From an uncultured Senegalimassilia sp. (lineage in GTDB: Bacteria; Actinomycetota; Coriobacteriia; Coriobacteriales; Eggerthellaceae): DNA of 64,000 bases. The position numbers were made by a program, and so were the translations under genes. The notes beneath the pieces were generated by a model that was not told the origin of the DNA, ran no database searches, and worked only from the letters and a program-made list of their open reading frames with translations. The stretch covers positions 7,038 to 71,037 of the forward strand of contig NZ_CAKUAT010000013.1 of assembly GCF_934636665.1 (NCBI RefSeq), read 5' to 3'. Shown in pieces: positions 18,630 through 26,289 of the stretch (its first letter is position 1; each line of letters starts with the position of its first letter).

Positions 18630-19598
18630 CTACAGCTTCTGCGCCACGCGCAGCTTGGCGCTGCGGGCGCGGGGGTTGCGCGCTATCTCATCGGCCGTGG
18701 GGACGATGGGCTTTCGGGTAAGCACCTTGAGTATCGGCTCCTTGCCGCACATGCACACCGGAAGATCGGGCGGGCAGGTGCAACGGTTCGCGAAGCTTTG
18801 GAACATATCCTTCACGATGCGGTCCTCAAGCGAGTGGTAGCTGATCACGCAGATGCGCCCGCCGGGGTTCGCCCAGCGGATGGCAGCTTCCAGGCCGCTT
18901 TTCAGAACGTCGAGCTCGCCGTTGACCTCGATGCGCAGAGCTTGAAACGTGCGTTTGGCAGGATGTCCGCCAGCGCGGCGCGCGCTTGCCGGGATGGACG
19001 CCTTGATGACGTCGACCAGCTGCGCGCTCGTTTCAAGCGGGGCCTTCTCACGGGCGCGGACGATGAAGTCCGCGATGCGGCTGGCCCACCGCTCATCGGA
19101 GTAGGAGCGGATGATCCGAGTGAGGTCTGCTGCGTTGTAGGTGTTCACGACCTCTGCTGCGGTTAGGGTGTTTTTCCCCGGATCCATCCTCATATCAAGC
19201 GGGCCGTCCTCCTTGAAGGAGAAGCCCCGTGATGGCGTGTCAATCTGAACGGAGGATACGCCGATGTCGAACAAGAACGCGTCCACACCGGGAACATCCA
19301 CGCTCAGAAGCGCTTCGTCCATGTTGCCGAAGTTGTTGCGCACCAGTTCCAGATGCGGGCGCAACTCATCGGGCAGCGAGCCGAGTTTGCGGGCGGCCGC
19401 GGCAAGCGCCACGTCGTCCTGATCGATGCCGATGAGGGTGCCCCCGCATCCGATGCGCTGGGCAACTTCGAAGGAATGCCCTGCCCCGCCGAGCGTTGCG
19501 TCCACGAACGTCTGCTGCGGTTTGAGGTTCAAGTGCTCGAGGCACTCGGGGAGCAGGACCGGTATATGCCGAAACTCTTGGTTTGCCAATTCGCTCAC
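18630..19598 (-). CDS. rsmH: 16S rRNA m4C1402 methyltransferase RsmH
   Basis: 322 aa. HIPVLLPECLEHL, FVDATLGGAGHSFEVAQRIG (SAM-binding), the FDIGVSSVQIDTPSRGFSF region and the C-terminal RICVISYHSLEDRIVKDMFQSF are intact. It methylates N4 of C1402 in 16S rRNA. The annotated start is GTG at 19598. An alternative TTG four codons in (19586) has better spacing from the GGAAGG purine run, so the start is ambiguous by four codons. Confidence 0.96.
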   Translation of the reverse strand: MSELANQEFRHIPVLLPECLEHLNLKPQQTFVDATLGGAGHSFEVAQRIGCGGTLIGIDQDDVALAAAARKLGSLPDELRPHLELVRNNFGNMDEALLSVDVPGVDAFLFDIGVSSVQIDTPSRGFSFKEDGPLDMRMDPGKNTLTAAEVVNTYNAADLTRIIRSYSDERWASRIADFIVRAREKAPLETSAQLVDVIKASIPASARRAGGHPAKRTFQALRIEVNGELDVLKSGLEAAIRWANPGGRICVISYHSLEDRIVKDMFQSFANRCTCPPDLPVCMCGKEPILKVLTRKPIVPTADEIARNPRARSAKLRVAQKL

Positions 19599-19607
19599 GC
19601 CTTCCGA

Positions 19608-20057
19608 TTAGCTGAACAACACGCTCAAGTCGATGTCGTCATCCTGCTCATCGAAGCGCTTTGCGTCCCAGATCTCGAAGTAGCCCGTGTTGCCCAATGC
19701 GACGACGTCCTTGTCGATGCCGGCCTTCTGACGCAGCTCGGCGGGGATGCCGATGCGCCCGGCGTTGTCGACGCTGACGTTGTTGGCGCGGCTCTTCAGC
19801 TTGCGGCGCAAGCCGACGTGGGCTTTGGACGTGGGGTCGTAACCGCCGAACTTGCTATCGAACAGCGACACGATCCAGTCCTCGAACGCCTGAGGCTCGA
19901 ATGCGTACAGGCACTCGTCATCGGGGCTGAGGGTTACCACCAGATCTTCCGAAAGGACTTTGCGAAACGCGGCGGGCAGGGACATACGGCCCTTGGCGTC
20001 TACCTTGTGTCGGTAGGAGCCGTTCATGTCGATCGGCTTGTCGACGCCTTCTGCCAT
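19608..20057 (-). CDS. mraZ: MraZ transcriptional regulator of the dcw cluster
   Basis: 149 aa with two AbrB-like swapped-hairpin halves: YRHKVDAKGRMSLPAAFRKVL (residues about 11-31) and NNVSVDNAGRIGIPAELRQKAG (about 92-113). MraZ forms rings that bind tandem GTGGG-type boxes and regulate its own operon. Such boxes lie in its promoter (20,102-20,130). GGAAGGAAGG precedes the ATG closely. Confidence 0.96.
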   Translation of the reverse strand: MAEGVDKPIDMNGSYRHKVDAKGRMSLPAAFRKVLSEDLVVTLSPDDECLYAFEPQAFEDWIVSLFDSKFGGYDPTSKAHVGLRRKLKSRANNVSVDNAGRIGIPAELRQKAGIDKDVVALGNTGYFEIWDAKRFDEQDDDIDLSVLFS

Positions 20058-20101
20058 GCCTTCCTTCCGCTGCTTTCCGTTTGTTCCGTTCGGTGTTTGG
20101 G

Positions 20102-20130
20102 ATTCTACCCCACTTCATCCCACTTCGCAA
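20102..20130 (-). promoter_or_regulatory. mraZ/dcw promoter with MraZ boxes in the spacer
   Basis: On the minus strand, TTGCGA (20125-20130) and TAGAAT (20102-20107) are separated by exactly 17 bp, and the whole spacer reads AGTGGGATGAAGTGGGG: two GTGGG boxes 10 bp apart. Known MraZ operators are GTGGG/TGGGN boxes at 10-bp spacing near the mraZ promoter, so MraZ bound here should occlude RNA polymerase. The predicted start lies about 40 nt before the mraZ ATG. Confidence 0.75.
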
Positions 20131-20289
20131 CATCTTGCGGCACGTTTTGGGCGGTTTTGCACAGGCGTTGACCCCTTGTAACCTGCCTGATTCATTCGTA
20201 AAACAGGCAGTTTCAGGGGTGGTTTCCATATGGTGCGCAAGGTGGTTCGCCAACCACAATATATAGATTTACGTTTGGGCGAAAATCGG

Positions 20290-20364
20290 GTGGGATGAAG
20301 TGGGATTGCATTTGTGCGGATTCGGTGGCGTGGGGCGATGTGGGATGGGTGGGGCGAAGTGGGA
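20290..20364 (+). promoter_or_regulatory. Second array of GTGGG boxes, helically phased, on the opposite strand
   Basis: TGGG occurs at 20291, 20301, 20331, 20341, 20350 and 20360, close to one helical turn apart with two empty turns between. The first two form GTGGGATGAAGTGGG, identical to 20109-20123 on the other strand, giving a perfect 15-bp inverted repeat about 166 bp apart. This looks like an auxiliary MraZ operator. No plus-strand gene starts after it. Confidence 0.5.
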
Positions 20365-20439
20365 GACGTTGGCGCAGCGGTTGCCACCGCGCCGCGGGAG
20401 ACGTTGCCCGTCGTCCATCGGTTCATTGCGAAAGATGAT

Positions 20440-20500
20440 ACCGGTTACCGTCTTTAACCGATGCCGGAACCGGTTACAAACGGTTGCAGGCGGTTTACGG
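20440..20500 (+). repeat. Phased CGGTT repeats between xerD and mraZ
   Basis: CGGTT starts at 20471, 20481 and 20491, exactly 10 bp apart, as three consecutive 10-mers (CGGTTACAAA, CGGTTGCAGG, CGGTTTACGG). ACCGGTTAC occurs at 20440-20448 and again at 20469-20477. The spacing suggests a protein-binding array on one DNA face. No gene is seen in 20,058-20,648. Confidence 0.45.
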
Positions 20501-20648
20501 CGTTAGAGTCGCAAAGATAGGCGCCAGGGGCCGCTGCCCGGACAGCATTTGGGCGCATAGGCTTACCCCGCGCAGGCAAAGCTCACCTGGGCGCGATGAG
20601 AACCGACCCGCTATGCTGGTCGGCGCTCGCGCCTTCGCTCCCCGACCT

Positions 20649-21572
20649 TTAGGCGCGCGGGTGCGCGTGCAGGTATTCCTCACGCAGATGGCTGCGATCG
20701 ACGTGGGTGTAGACCTGGGTGGTGGAGATGTCGGAATGGCCGAGGATATCCTGGATGACGCGCAAATCCGCCCCGCCCTGCAGCATATGCGTGGCGAACG
20801 AATGGCGCAGCGTGTGCGGGTGCAGGTTGTCCACGCCGATGGCAAGGCCCGCGCGCGACACCACCTTGAACACGCTTTGGCGCGTCAAGCGACCGCCGCG
20901 GGCGTTCAGGAACACGGCGTCGGTAGGCTTGGCGTAAGGCTTGCACAGCTGCGGGCGCGCGTTTTCCAGATAGTCAGCCAACGCGGTTGCCGCCGCACCC
21001 GATATCGGGGAGATGCGCTGCTTGCCGCCTTTGCCGAGCACGAGCAGATACCCCTGGTCGAGCACCACATCTGACAGGTCCAGGCCGCACAGTTCGCTGA
21101 CGCGCAGGCCGCATCCGTAGAGCACCTCGAGCATGGCGCGGTTGCGCAGGGCCGTAGGGCCGCCTTCCTGCCCCTCAAGCTCTTCGAACAGGCGTTGCAC
21201 CTGATCAATGGACAGAACGTCGGGAAGGCGCTCCGGGGTTTTCGGCAGCGGCAGCCCCGCCGCAGGGTTGCTTTCGGTGTAATCCTCGGCCACGCAAAAC
21301 CGGTGAAACCCCTTCACCACCGACGCCCTTCGGCACACCGTGGAAGCGGCATAGCCCTGCGCGAACAGATGCTCCTGATACGCCACGATGGACTCGCGCG
21401 ACACCTGCGAGAGCTTCTCGATGCCCTGCGAGAACAGGAAATCCCGATAGGTTTCCAGATCGGCCTCGTAGGCCTCGATGGTGCGCGGCGAGCTGCCGCG
21501 CTCGATGCGCAGGTAGGCGATGTATTCCGCTGCCAAATCGATCAGATCGTCGGTATCGATGCTCTCGTCCAC
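20649..21572 (-). CDS. xerD: Tyrosine recombinase XerD (chromosome dimer resolution)
   Basis: 307 aa. N-terminal SAM-like domain (AAEYIAYLRIERGSSPRTIEAYEADLETYRDFL) then the catalytic domain with CGLRVSELCGL (Arg), HTLRHSFATHML (His-x-x-Arg), ILGHSDISTT (His) and QVYTHV (Tyr). Start chosen at GTG 21572, which has AAGGGAG 5 nt upstream. The frame runs 81 codons further upstream but crosses the pyrG terminator. Host Xer proteins act at dif with FtsK. Its location next to dcw is consistent with a housekeeping Xer rather than a phage integrase. Confidence 0.9.
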   Translation of the reverse strand: MDESIDTDDLIDLAAEYIAYLRIERGSSPRTIEAYEADLETYRDFLFSQGIEKLSQVSRESIVAYQEHLFAQGYAASTVCRRASVVKGFHRFCVAEDYTESNPAAGLPLPKTPERLPDVLSIDQVQRLFEELEGQEGGPTALRNRAMLEVLYGCGLRVSELCGLDLSDVVLDQGYLLVLGKGGKQRISPISGAAATALADYLENARPQLCKPYAKPTDAVFLNARGGRLTRQSVFKVVSRAGLAIGVDNLHPHTLRHSFATHMLQGGADLRVIQDILGHSDISTTQVYTHVDRSHLREEYLHAHPRA

Positions 21573-21620
21573 GAGCGCTCCCTTCCCTATCGGCTTATCC
21601 TTATATATCCCACCATACGG

Positions 21621-21648
21621 AAAAGGCCGCCCGATGCGGCGGCCTTTT
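21621..21648 (-). terminator. Intrinsic terminator after pyrG
   Basis: AAAAGGCCGCC / GGCGGCCTTTT stem with a 6-nt loop, T-tailed on both strands. It lies between the pyrG stop (21,710) and the xerD start, separating the two transcripts. Confidence 0.8.
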
Positions 21649-21709
21649 CGCAACAACAACATTATGTAAACCTTTAACCGGTTTAGTCCGAACCCCGGAA
21701 GCTGCCGAA

Positions 21710-23311
21710 CTACTCGCGATGATCGAGGGCTGCGGCGACGAAGTCGCGGAACAGGGGATGCGGCCTGGTGGGACGGCTTTTGAACTCGGGGTGGCCCTGG
21801 CTTGCCACGAACCACGGATGGTCGGGCAGCTCGACCATCTCCACCAGGCGACTATCAGGGGAAACACCGGAGATGACCAGACCCGCCTCTGCCAAACGGT
21901 CGCGGAACGCGTTGTTCACCTCATAGCGATGGCGATGACGCTCGTAGATGAGCTCCTCGCCGTAGGCCTTGAAGGCCATGGATGCAGGAGCGACCTTGCA
22001 CGGGTAGGCGCCCAGTCGCATGGTGCCGCCCTTGTCCTCGACGTCTTCCTGCTCGGGCATCAGGTCGATCACGGGGAACTCGGCGTTCTCGTCGAACTCC
22101 GCCGACGTCGCTCCGGGCATGCCCGCCACATCGCGCGCGAACTCGCACACCGCCGCCTGCATGCCCAGGCAGATGCCCAAAAACGGCACGTCGTGCGTGC
22201 GGGCGTAGCGCACCGCGCAGATCTTGCCCTCGAAGGCGCGCTGGCCGAAGCCGCCGGGCACCAGGATGCCGTCCATGGATCCCAGGACCTCTTCGACATT
22301 GCTGTCGTTGAGCTCCTCGCCATCGATAAGATGCACGTTGACCTGGGTGTTGTTGTACACGCCCGCATGATGCAGCGCCTCGATGACCGAAAGGTACGCG
22401 TCGGGCAGGCTGGTGTACTTGCCCACGATGGCCACATCGCAGTCATGCTCCACATGGGCGGCCGCATCCACGAACGAGCGCAGGGGGCTCAGGTCGATCT
22501 GACGCTCGGGAAGACCCAGGCGCTCGAGCACCTTCACATCGAAGTGCTGGTCGTACAAGCCGAAGGGCACCTCGTAGATGGAGGGGCTGTCGGTGCATGC
22601 GAGCACCTCGTCGGGTCGCACGTCGCAGAACAGGGCGATCTTCTCGCGCACCTTATCCGAGATCTCGTGATCGCTGCGGCATACGATGAAGTCGGGCTGC
22701 ACGCCGATGGAGCGCAGCTCCTTGACGGAATGCTGCGTGGGCTTGGTCTTGACCTCATGGGCTGCGGCGATGTACGGGACCAGCGTGACGTGGATGAACA
22801 GCACGTCACCGCGCTCCTTTTCCTTCCTGAACTGACGCGCGGCCTCGATGAAGGGCTGCGACTCGATGTCGCCGATGGTGCCGCCGATCTCGGAGATGAC
22901 GATGTCGGCTCCGGACTGGTCGGCAATGCGGCGCAGACGCTCCTTGATGGCCTCGGTGACGTGCGGGATAACCTGCACGGTGCCGCCGAGGAAGTCGCCG
23001 CGGCGCTCGCGGGCGATCAGGGTTTTGTAAATGGAGCCCTGCGTGAAGTTTGATTCGCGGGACAGGTTCTCGTCAATGAAGCGCTCGTAATGCCCCAGGT
23101 CAAGGTCGCCTTCGTGGCCGTCTTCGGTGACGAAGACCTCGCCATGCTGAAACGGGCTCATGGTGCCCGGGTCGACGTTGAGGTACGGGTCCATCTTCTG
23201 CATGGTCACCTTGTAGCCGCGGGCCTTCAGCAGATGTCCAAGGGAGGCGGCCGTGATGCCCTTGCCCAAAGACGACACGACGCCGCCGGTTACGAAAATA
23301 TGCTTGGCCAT
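21710..23311 (-). CDS. pyrG: CTP synthase PyrG
   Basis: 533 aa. Synthase domain: HIFVTGGVVSSLGKGITAAS P-loop, DPYLNVDPGTMSPFQHGEVFVTEDG and EIGGTIGDIES. Glutaminase domain: VPGGFGQRAFEGK, FLGICLGMQAAV (nucleophile Cys) and the C-terminal HPEF (ASQGHPEFKSRPTRPHP). It makes CTP from UTP, ATP and glutamine. GGAGAACT precedes the ATG. Confidence 0.98.
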   Translation of the reverse strand: MAKHIFVTGGVVSSLGKGITAASLGHLLKARGYKVTMQKMDPYLNVDPGTMSPFQHGEVFVTEDGHEGDLDLGHYERFIDENLSRESNFTQGSIYKTLIARERRGDFLGGTVQVIPHVTEAIKERLRRIADQSGADIVISEIGGTIGDIESQPFIEAARQFRKEKERGDVLFIHVTLVPYIAAAHEVKTKPTQHSVKELRSIGVQPDFIVCRSDHEISDKVREKIALFCDVRPDEVLACTDSPSIYEVPFGLYDQHFDVKVLERLGLPERQIDLSPLRSFVDAAAHVEHDCDVAIVGKYTSLPDAYLSVIEALHHAGVYNNTQVNVHLIDGEELNDSNVEEVLGSMDGILVPGGFGQRAFEGKICAVRYARTHDVPFLGICLGMQAAVCEFARDVAGMPGATSAEFDENAEFPVIDLMPEQEDVEDKGGTMRLGAYPCKVAPASMAFKAYGEELIYERHRHRYEVNNAFRDRLAEAGLVISGVSPDSRLVEMVELPDHPWFVASQGHPEFKSRPTRPHPLFRDFVAAALDHRE

Positions 23312-23737
23312 AGTTCTCCTTCGCGCTTAGAAACCGGTGTATTTCCCCACCGCCGATCGCGCTGCGCCCAGGCCGATACGCCTGCAGCACGCCAACGGCA
23401 AACTCCAAACGTTGGTTTATTGTACGCGCCACGCAACTTCTTCCCCAGCCCCGCGCGAGCCTTTTAACAGAGGGGAAACGAAACTGAAACGAGATGGACG
23501 GCAAGGGCGACGGCGTCGTTTCGCCTGCTTTTGCGGAACCGGCGCAACGGAGCCCAACGGCGGCAAACCGGGCCCAAGGACATGCCGCCGGGTGCTCCCC
23601 TTCGCCTTCTTCGTCGGGCGCAGTCGATAGGACTTCGTTCGCTTTTCGCGTGATGATGTGCGCTTGTCTTCACGCTTTCGCGCGCGAGCCTTATACTGGT
23701 TCGGTTAAACCTACCGTCATGGAAAGGGGTTGCGCCC
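23312..23737 (+). promoter_or_regulatory. Divergent intergenic region with predicted promoter of the DUF1846 gene
   Basis: 426 bp between pyrG (minus) and the DUF1846 gene (plus). TTCACG (23669-23674) and TATACT (23692-23697) are 17 bp apart on the plus strand and fit a sigma-A promoter about 35 nt before the start codon. I see no small gene or RNA in the rest. Confidence 0.5.
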
Positions 23738-25219
23738 ATGCGCATCGGTTTCGACAACGATAAATACCTGGCTTTGCAAGCCGAGCATATCCGCGAAAGG
23801 ATCGGCCAGTTCGGCGGCAAGCTGTATCTGGAGTTCGGCGGCAAGCTGTTCGACGACTACCATGCCTCCCGCGTGCTGCCCGGCTTCCAGCCCGACAGCA
23901 AGATCCGCATGCTGCAGCAGATGGCCGAGGACGTTGAGATCATCATCGCCATCAACGCCAACGATATCGAGAAGAACAAGGTGCGCGGCGATCTGGGCAT
24001 CACCTACGACGAGGACGTGCTGCGTCTGCTGGACATCTTCCGGTCCATGGGCTTCGCCACGGCCGGCGTGGTGATCACCCGCTTCGAGAACCAGCCTAAC
24101 GCGCTGGCGTTCCGCCATCGTCTGGACAGCCTGGGCATCAAAAGCTACCTGCACTACCCCATCGCCGGGTATCCCTACGACACGGCGCGCATCGTGTCGT
24201 CGGAGGGCTACGGCAAGAACGAGTTCGTGGAGACCACGCATCCCTTGGTAGTGGTCACCGCCCCCGGCCCCGGTTCGGGCAAGATGGCCACGTGCCTCTC
24301 CCAGCTCTACCATGAGCACGAGCGCGGCGTCGAGGCGGGCTACGCGAAGTACGAGACCTTCCCCATTTGGAACCTTCCGCTCAAGCACCCGGTGAACGTG
24401 GCGTACGAGGCTGCAACCGTTGACTTGGACGATGCCAACACCATCGACCCCTTCCATCTTGAGGCATATGGGGAAACCACCGTCAATTACAACCGCGACG
24501 TTGAGATCTTCCCGGTGCTCAAGGCCATGATGGAGCGCATCCTGGGCACGAGCCCCTATCAGTCTCCCACCGACATGGGCGTGAACATGGCGGGTATGGC
24601 CATTGTTGACGACGACGCGTGCCGCGAGGCCGCGAAGATGGAGATCGTGCGCCGCTATTTCCAGGCCGCGGTCGACGAACGCCGCACCGGTCTGCATCAC
24701 GAGTACGTGGAGCACCTTGAGCTGCTGATGAACCAGGTTGGCGTGGACACGAACTTCTCGCCCGCACGCTCGGCCGCTTTGCTCAAGGCCGAGGCAACCG
24801 GCGCGCCTGCCGGCGCTATGGTGCTGCCCGATGGCCGCGTGGTCACCGGCAAAACGTCGGACCTGCTGGGCGCAGCCTCCTCGCTGCTCATGAACGCGCT
24901 CAAGGGCGTGGCGGGCGTCGACGAGGACCTGTTCGTCATCTCCGACGAGGTCATCGAGCCCATCTGCGACCTGAAGACTTCCACGCTGCACGCGAAGAAC
25001 CCGCGCCTGCATTCCGACGAGACGCTGCTGGCGCTTTCCGTGTCCAGCGCCACCGACCCGGTTGCCAAACAGCTGGTGGATGCAGCCGACCAGCTGCGCG
25101 GTTGCGACGCGTTCTTCAGCGTGATCTTGAGCCCCACCGACGAGAAGCTCTACCGCACGCTCGGCATCAACATCTGCTGCGAGCCGAAGTACGAGCAGCG
25201 CAGGTACTTCCACAAGTAG
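23738..25219 (+). CDS. DUF1846 family protein
   Basis: 493 aa, the usual length of this family, opening with MRIGFDNDKYLALQAEHIRERI and containing VVTAPGPGSGKMATCLSQLYHEH, a P-loop-like Gly-rich segment (about residues 168-189), and KYETFPIWNLPLKHPVN. DUF1846 proteins have known folds but no agreed function. AAAGGGG lies upstream of the ATG. It stands alone, followed by a strong terminator. It is on the opposite strand from both neighbours, pyrG and murJ. Confidence 0.9.
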   Translation: MRIGFDNDKYLALQAEHIRERIGQFGGKLYLEFGGKLFDDYHASRVLPGFQPDSKIRMLQQMAEDVEIIIAINANDIEKNKVRGDLGITYDEDVLRLLDIFRSMGFATAGVVITRFENQPNALAFRHRLDSLGIKSYLHYPIAGYPYDTARIVSSEGYGKNEFVETTHPLVVVTAPGPGSGKMATCLSQLYHEHERGVEAGYAKYETFPIWNLPLKHPVNVAYEAATVDLDDANTIDPFHLEAYGETTVNYNRDVEIFPVLKAMMERILGTSPYQSPTDMGVNMAGMAIVDDDACREAAKMEIVRRYFQAAVDERRTGLHHEYVEHLELLMNQVGVDTNFSPARSAALLKAEATGAPAGAMVLPDGRVVTGKTSDLLGAASSLLMNALKGVAGVDEDLFVISDEVIEPICDLKTSTLHAKNPRLHSDETLLALSVSSATDPVAKQLVDAADQLRGCDAFFSVILSPTDEKLYRTLGINICCEPKYEQRRYFHK

Positions 25220-25263
25220 GACCTTGCTACATATTTGCTTGGCGTAGATGCGCCAAGCCATCG

Positions 25264-25293
25264 AAGCCCCGCGAGAATCTCGCGGGGCTTTTT
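25264..25293 (+). terminator. Intrinsic terminator after the DUF1846 gene
   Basis: AAGCCCCGCGAGA / TCTCGCGGGGCTT near-perfect stem followed by TTT, 45 nt after the stop codon. Confidence 0.9.
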
Positions 25294-26071
25294 GCGTCAT
25301 CAACCATTTACTCAAACTGCAGCATCCAGGGAATCAAGCACGTGAGCAATCGCAGATGGCGACAAGGCGCGACAACATATGCGAAGGCGAGCACATAGCC
25401 TATGCCGTAAACGCCCGCAAGGCGCCGCAACGAACGCGAAGACAAGCGCGTTGGCAAGACTTCATATGTGGTTGCAAAGCGCGTAATGCACTCCAGCATT
25501 TCTTAGCTTGAATGCATGCTTTACCTGGTGTATATCGGGTGCTTCTATGGATATTCGTATTGGTTCGATATTTCCTATTTTCCCAGATAGATGCTTAAGT
25601 TTCTGATACACAGCTGAATAGACGAAATACCGTTAGCGTCTATAGGAAAAAGAGAGCATCAGAGAAAGGGATTCGGAAAACCGAGCACCGCAAGCAAGCC
25701 GCATCTGAAACGCTAGGCTCATGTGCAAACCACGCATCTAAAGCTGATATCAGAGAAATCGTAAGGGTCCGCATAGCCCATGGAATCGTTTCTGAGACGA
25801 GCTACGAGACGCCAGGAATGGCAAGCCCACGCGAACGACGATGTCGTCTTAGCGCCTTCCTAGAAGGTCCAAACAGATCATCCCGCGCTTCCGCAGTAAG
25901 GACGGAATGCTGCGCGAGACCGACTGCGCGCTGCACAAGTACCCTAACCCTTCCACAAGCACAGGGAGCGCGGAACGAACCGCTTACTCGCAAGAGAAGA
26001 AGGCGGGCGCAGGGCCGCAAAACGAAGCTACGAGAATTCGAGCCAAACCATCAGAAGCGGGTCGCAAAGCA
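25294..26071. other. Long intergenic stretch without a recognisable gene
   Basis: About 780 bp between two terminators. Reading frames here are short and mutually contradictory, lack ribosome sites and resemble no family I know. The part around 25,500-25,700 is AT-richer than its surroundings. I looked for tRNA, tmRNA, RNase P and SRP RNA landmarks and saw none. It may be a decayed gene or an unrecognised RNA. Confidence 0.5.
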
Positions 26072-26106
26072 AACGCCCCCGCACTCTTATGAGCGCAGGG
26101 GCGTAA
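26072..26106 (-). terminator. Predicted terminator downstream of murJ
   Basis: Read on the minus strand, ACGCCCCTGCGCTC and GAGTGCGGGGGCGT pair with one mismatch, followed by TTTGC. It lies about 185 nt past the murJ stop, after the tandem repeats. Confidence 0.65.
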
Positions 26107-26166
26107 ACAAAACTAATTGAAAAACCAAGCAGACGGAGAGCACGCCACCCAATTGCTTGCAGAACA

Positions 26167-26287
26167 TCCTACCGAAAGCGGTAAGCCCTGCTGCACACGG
26201 CAAGCGCACCGCCCTGTTGAATGCAGAGCATCCCACTGCAAGCGGCGTGCCCTACCGTACGCAGCGAGCCCTACCGTACGCGGCAAG
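26167..26287 (+). repeat. Degenerate 19-bp tandem repeat next to murJ
   Basis: Six units at 26167, 26186, 26212 (irregular), 26231, 26250 and 26269. The last two read CCCTACCGTACGCAGCGAG and CCCTACCGTACGCGGCAAG, differing at two positions. Earlier units are more diverged. The array ends 3 nt before the murJ stop codon. Contiguous units without spacers exclude a CRISPR. Confidence 0.6.
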
Positions 26288-26289
26288 CG

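Noticed and set aside
25818..26120. 100-codon plus-strand frame in the DUF1846-murJ gap
   Set aside because: Basic low-complexity translation, no start signal, overlaps a terminator and shows no family features.
26167..26287. CRISPR array
   Set aside because: Units are contiguous and degenerate with no spacers, and no cas genes are in the window.
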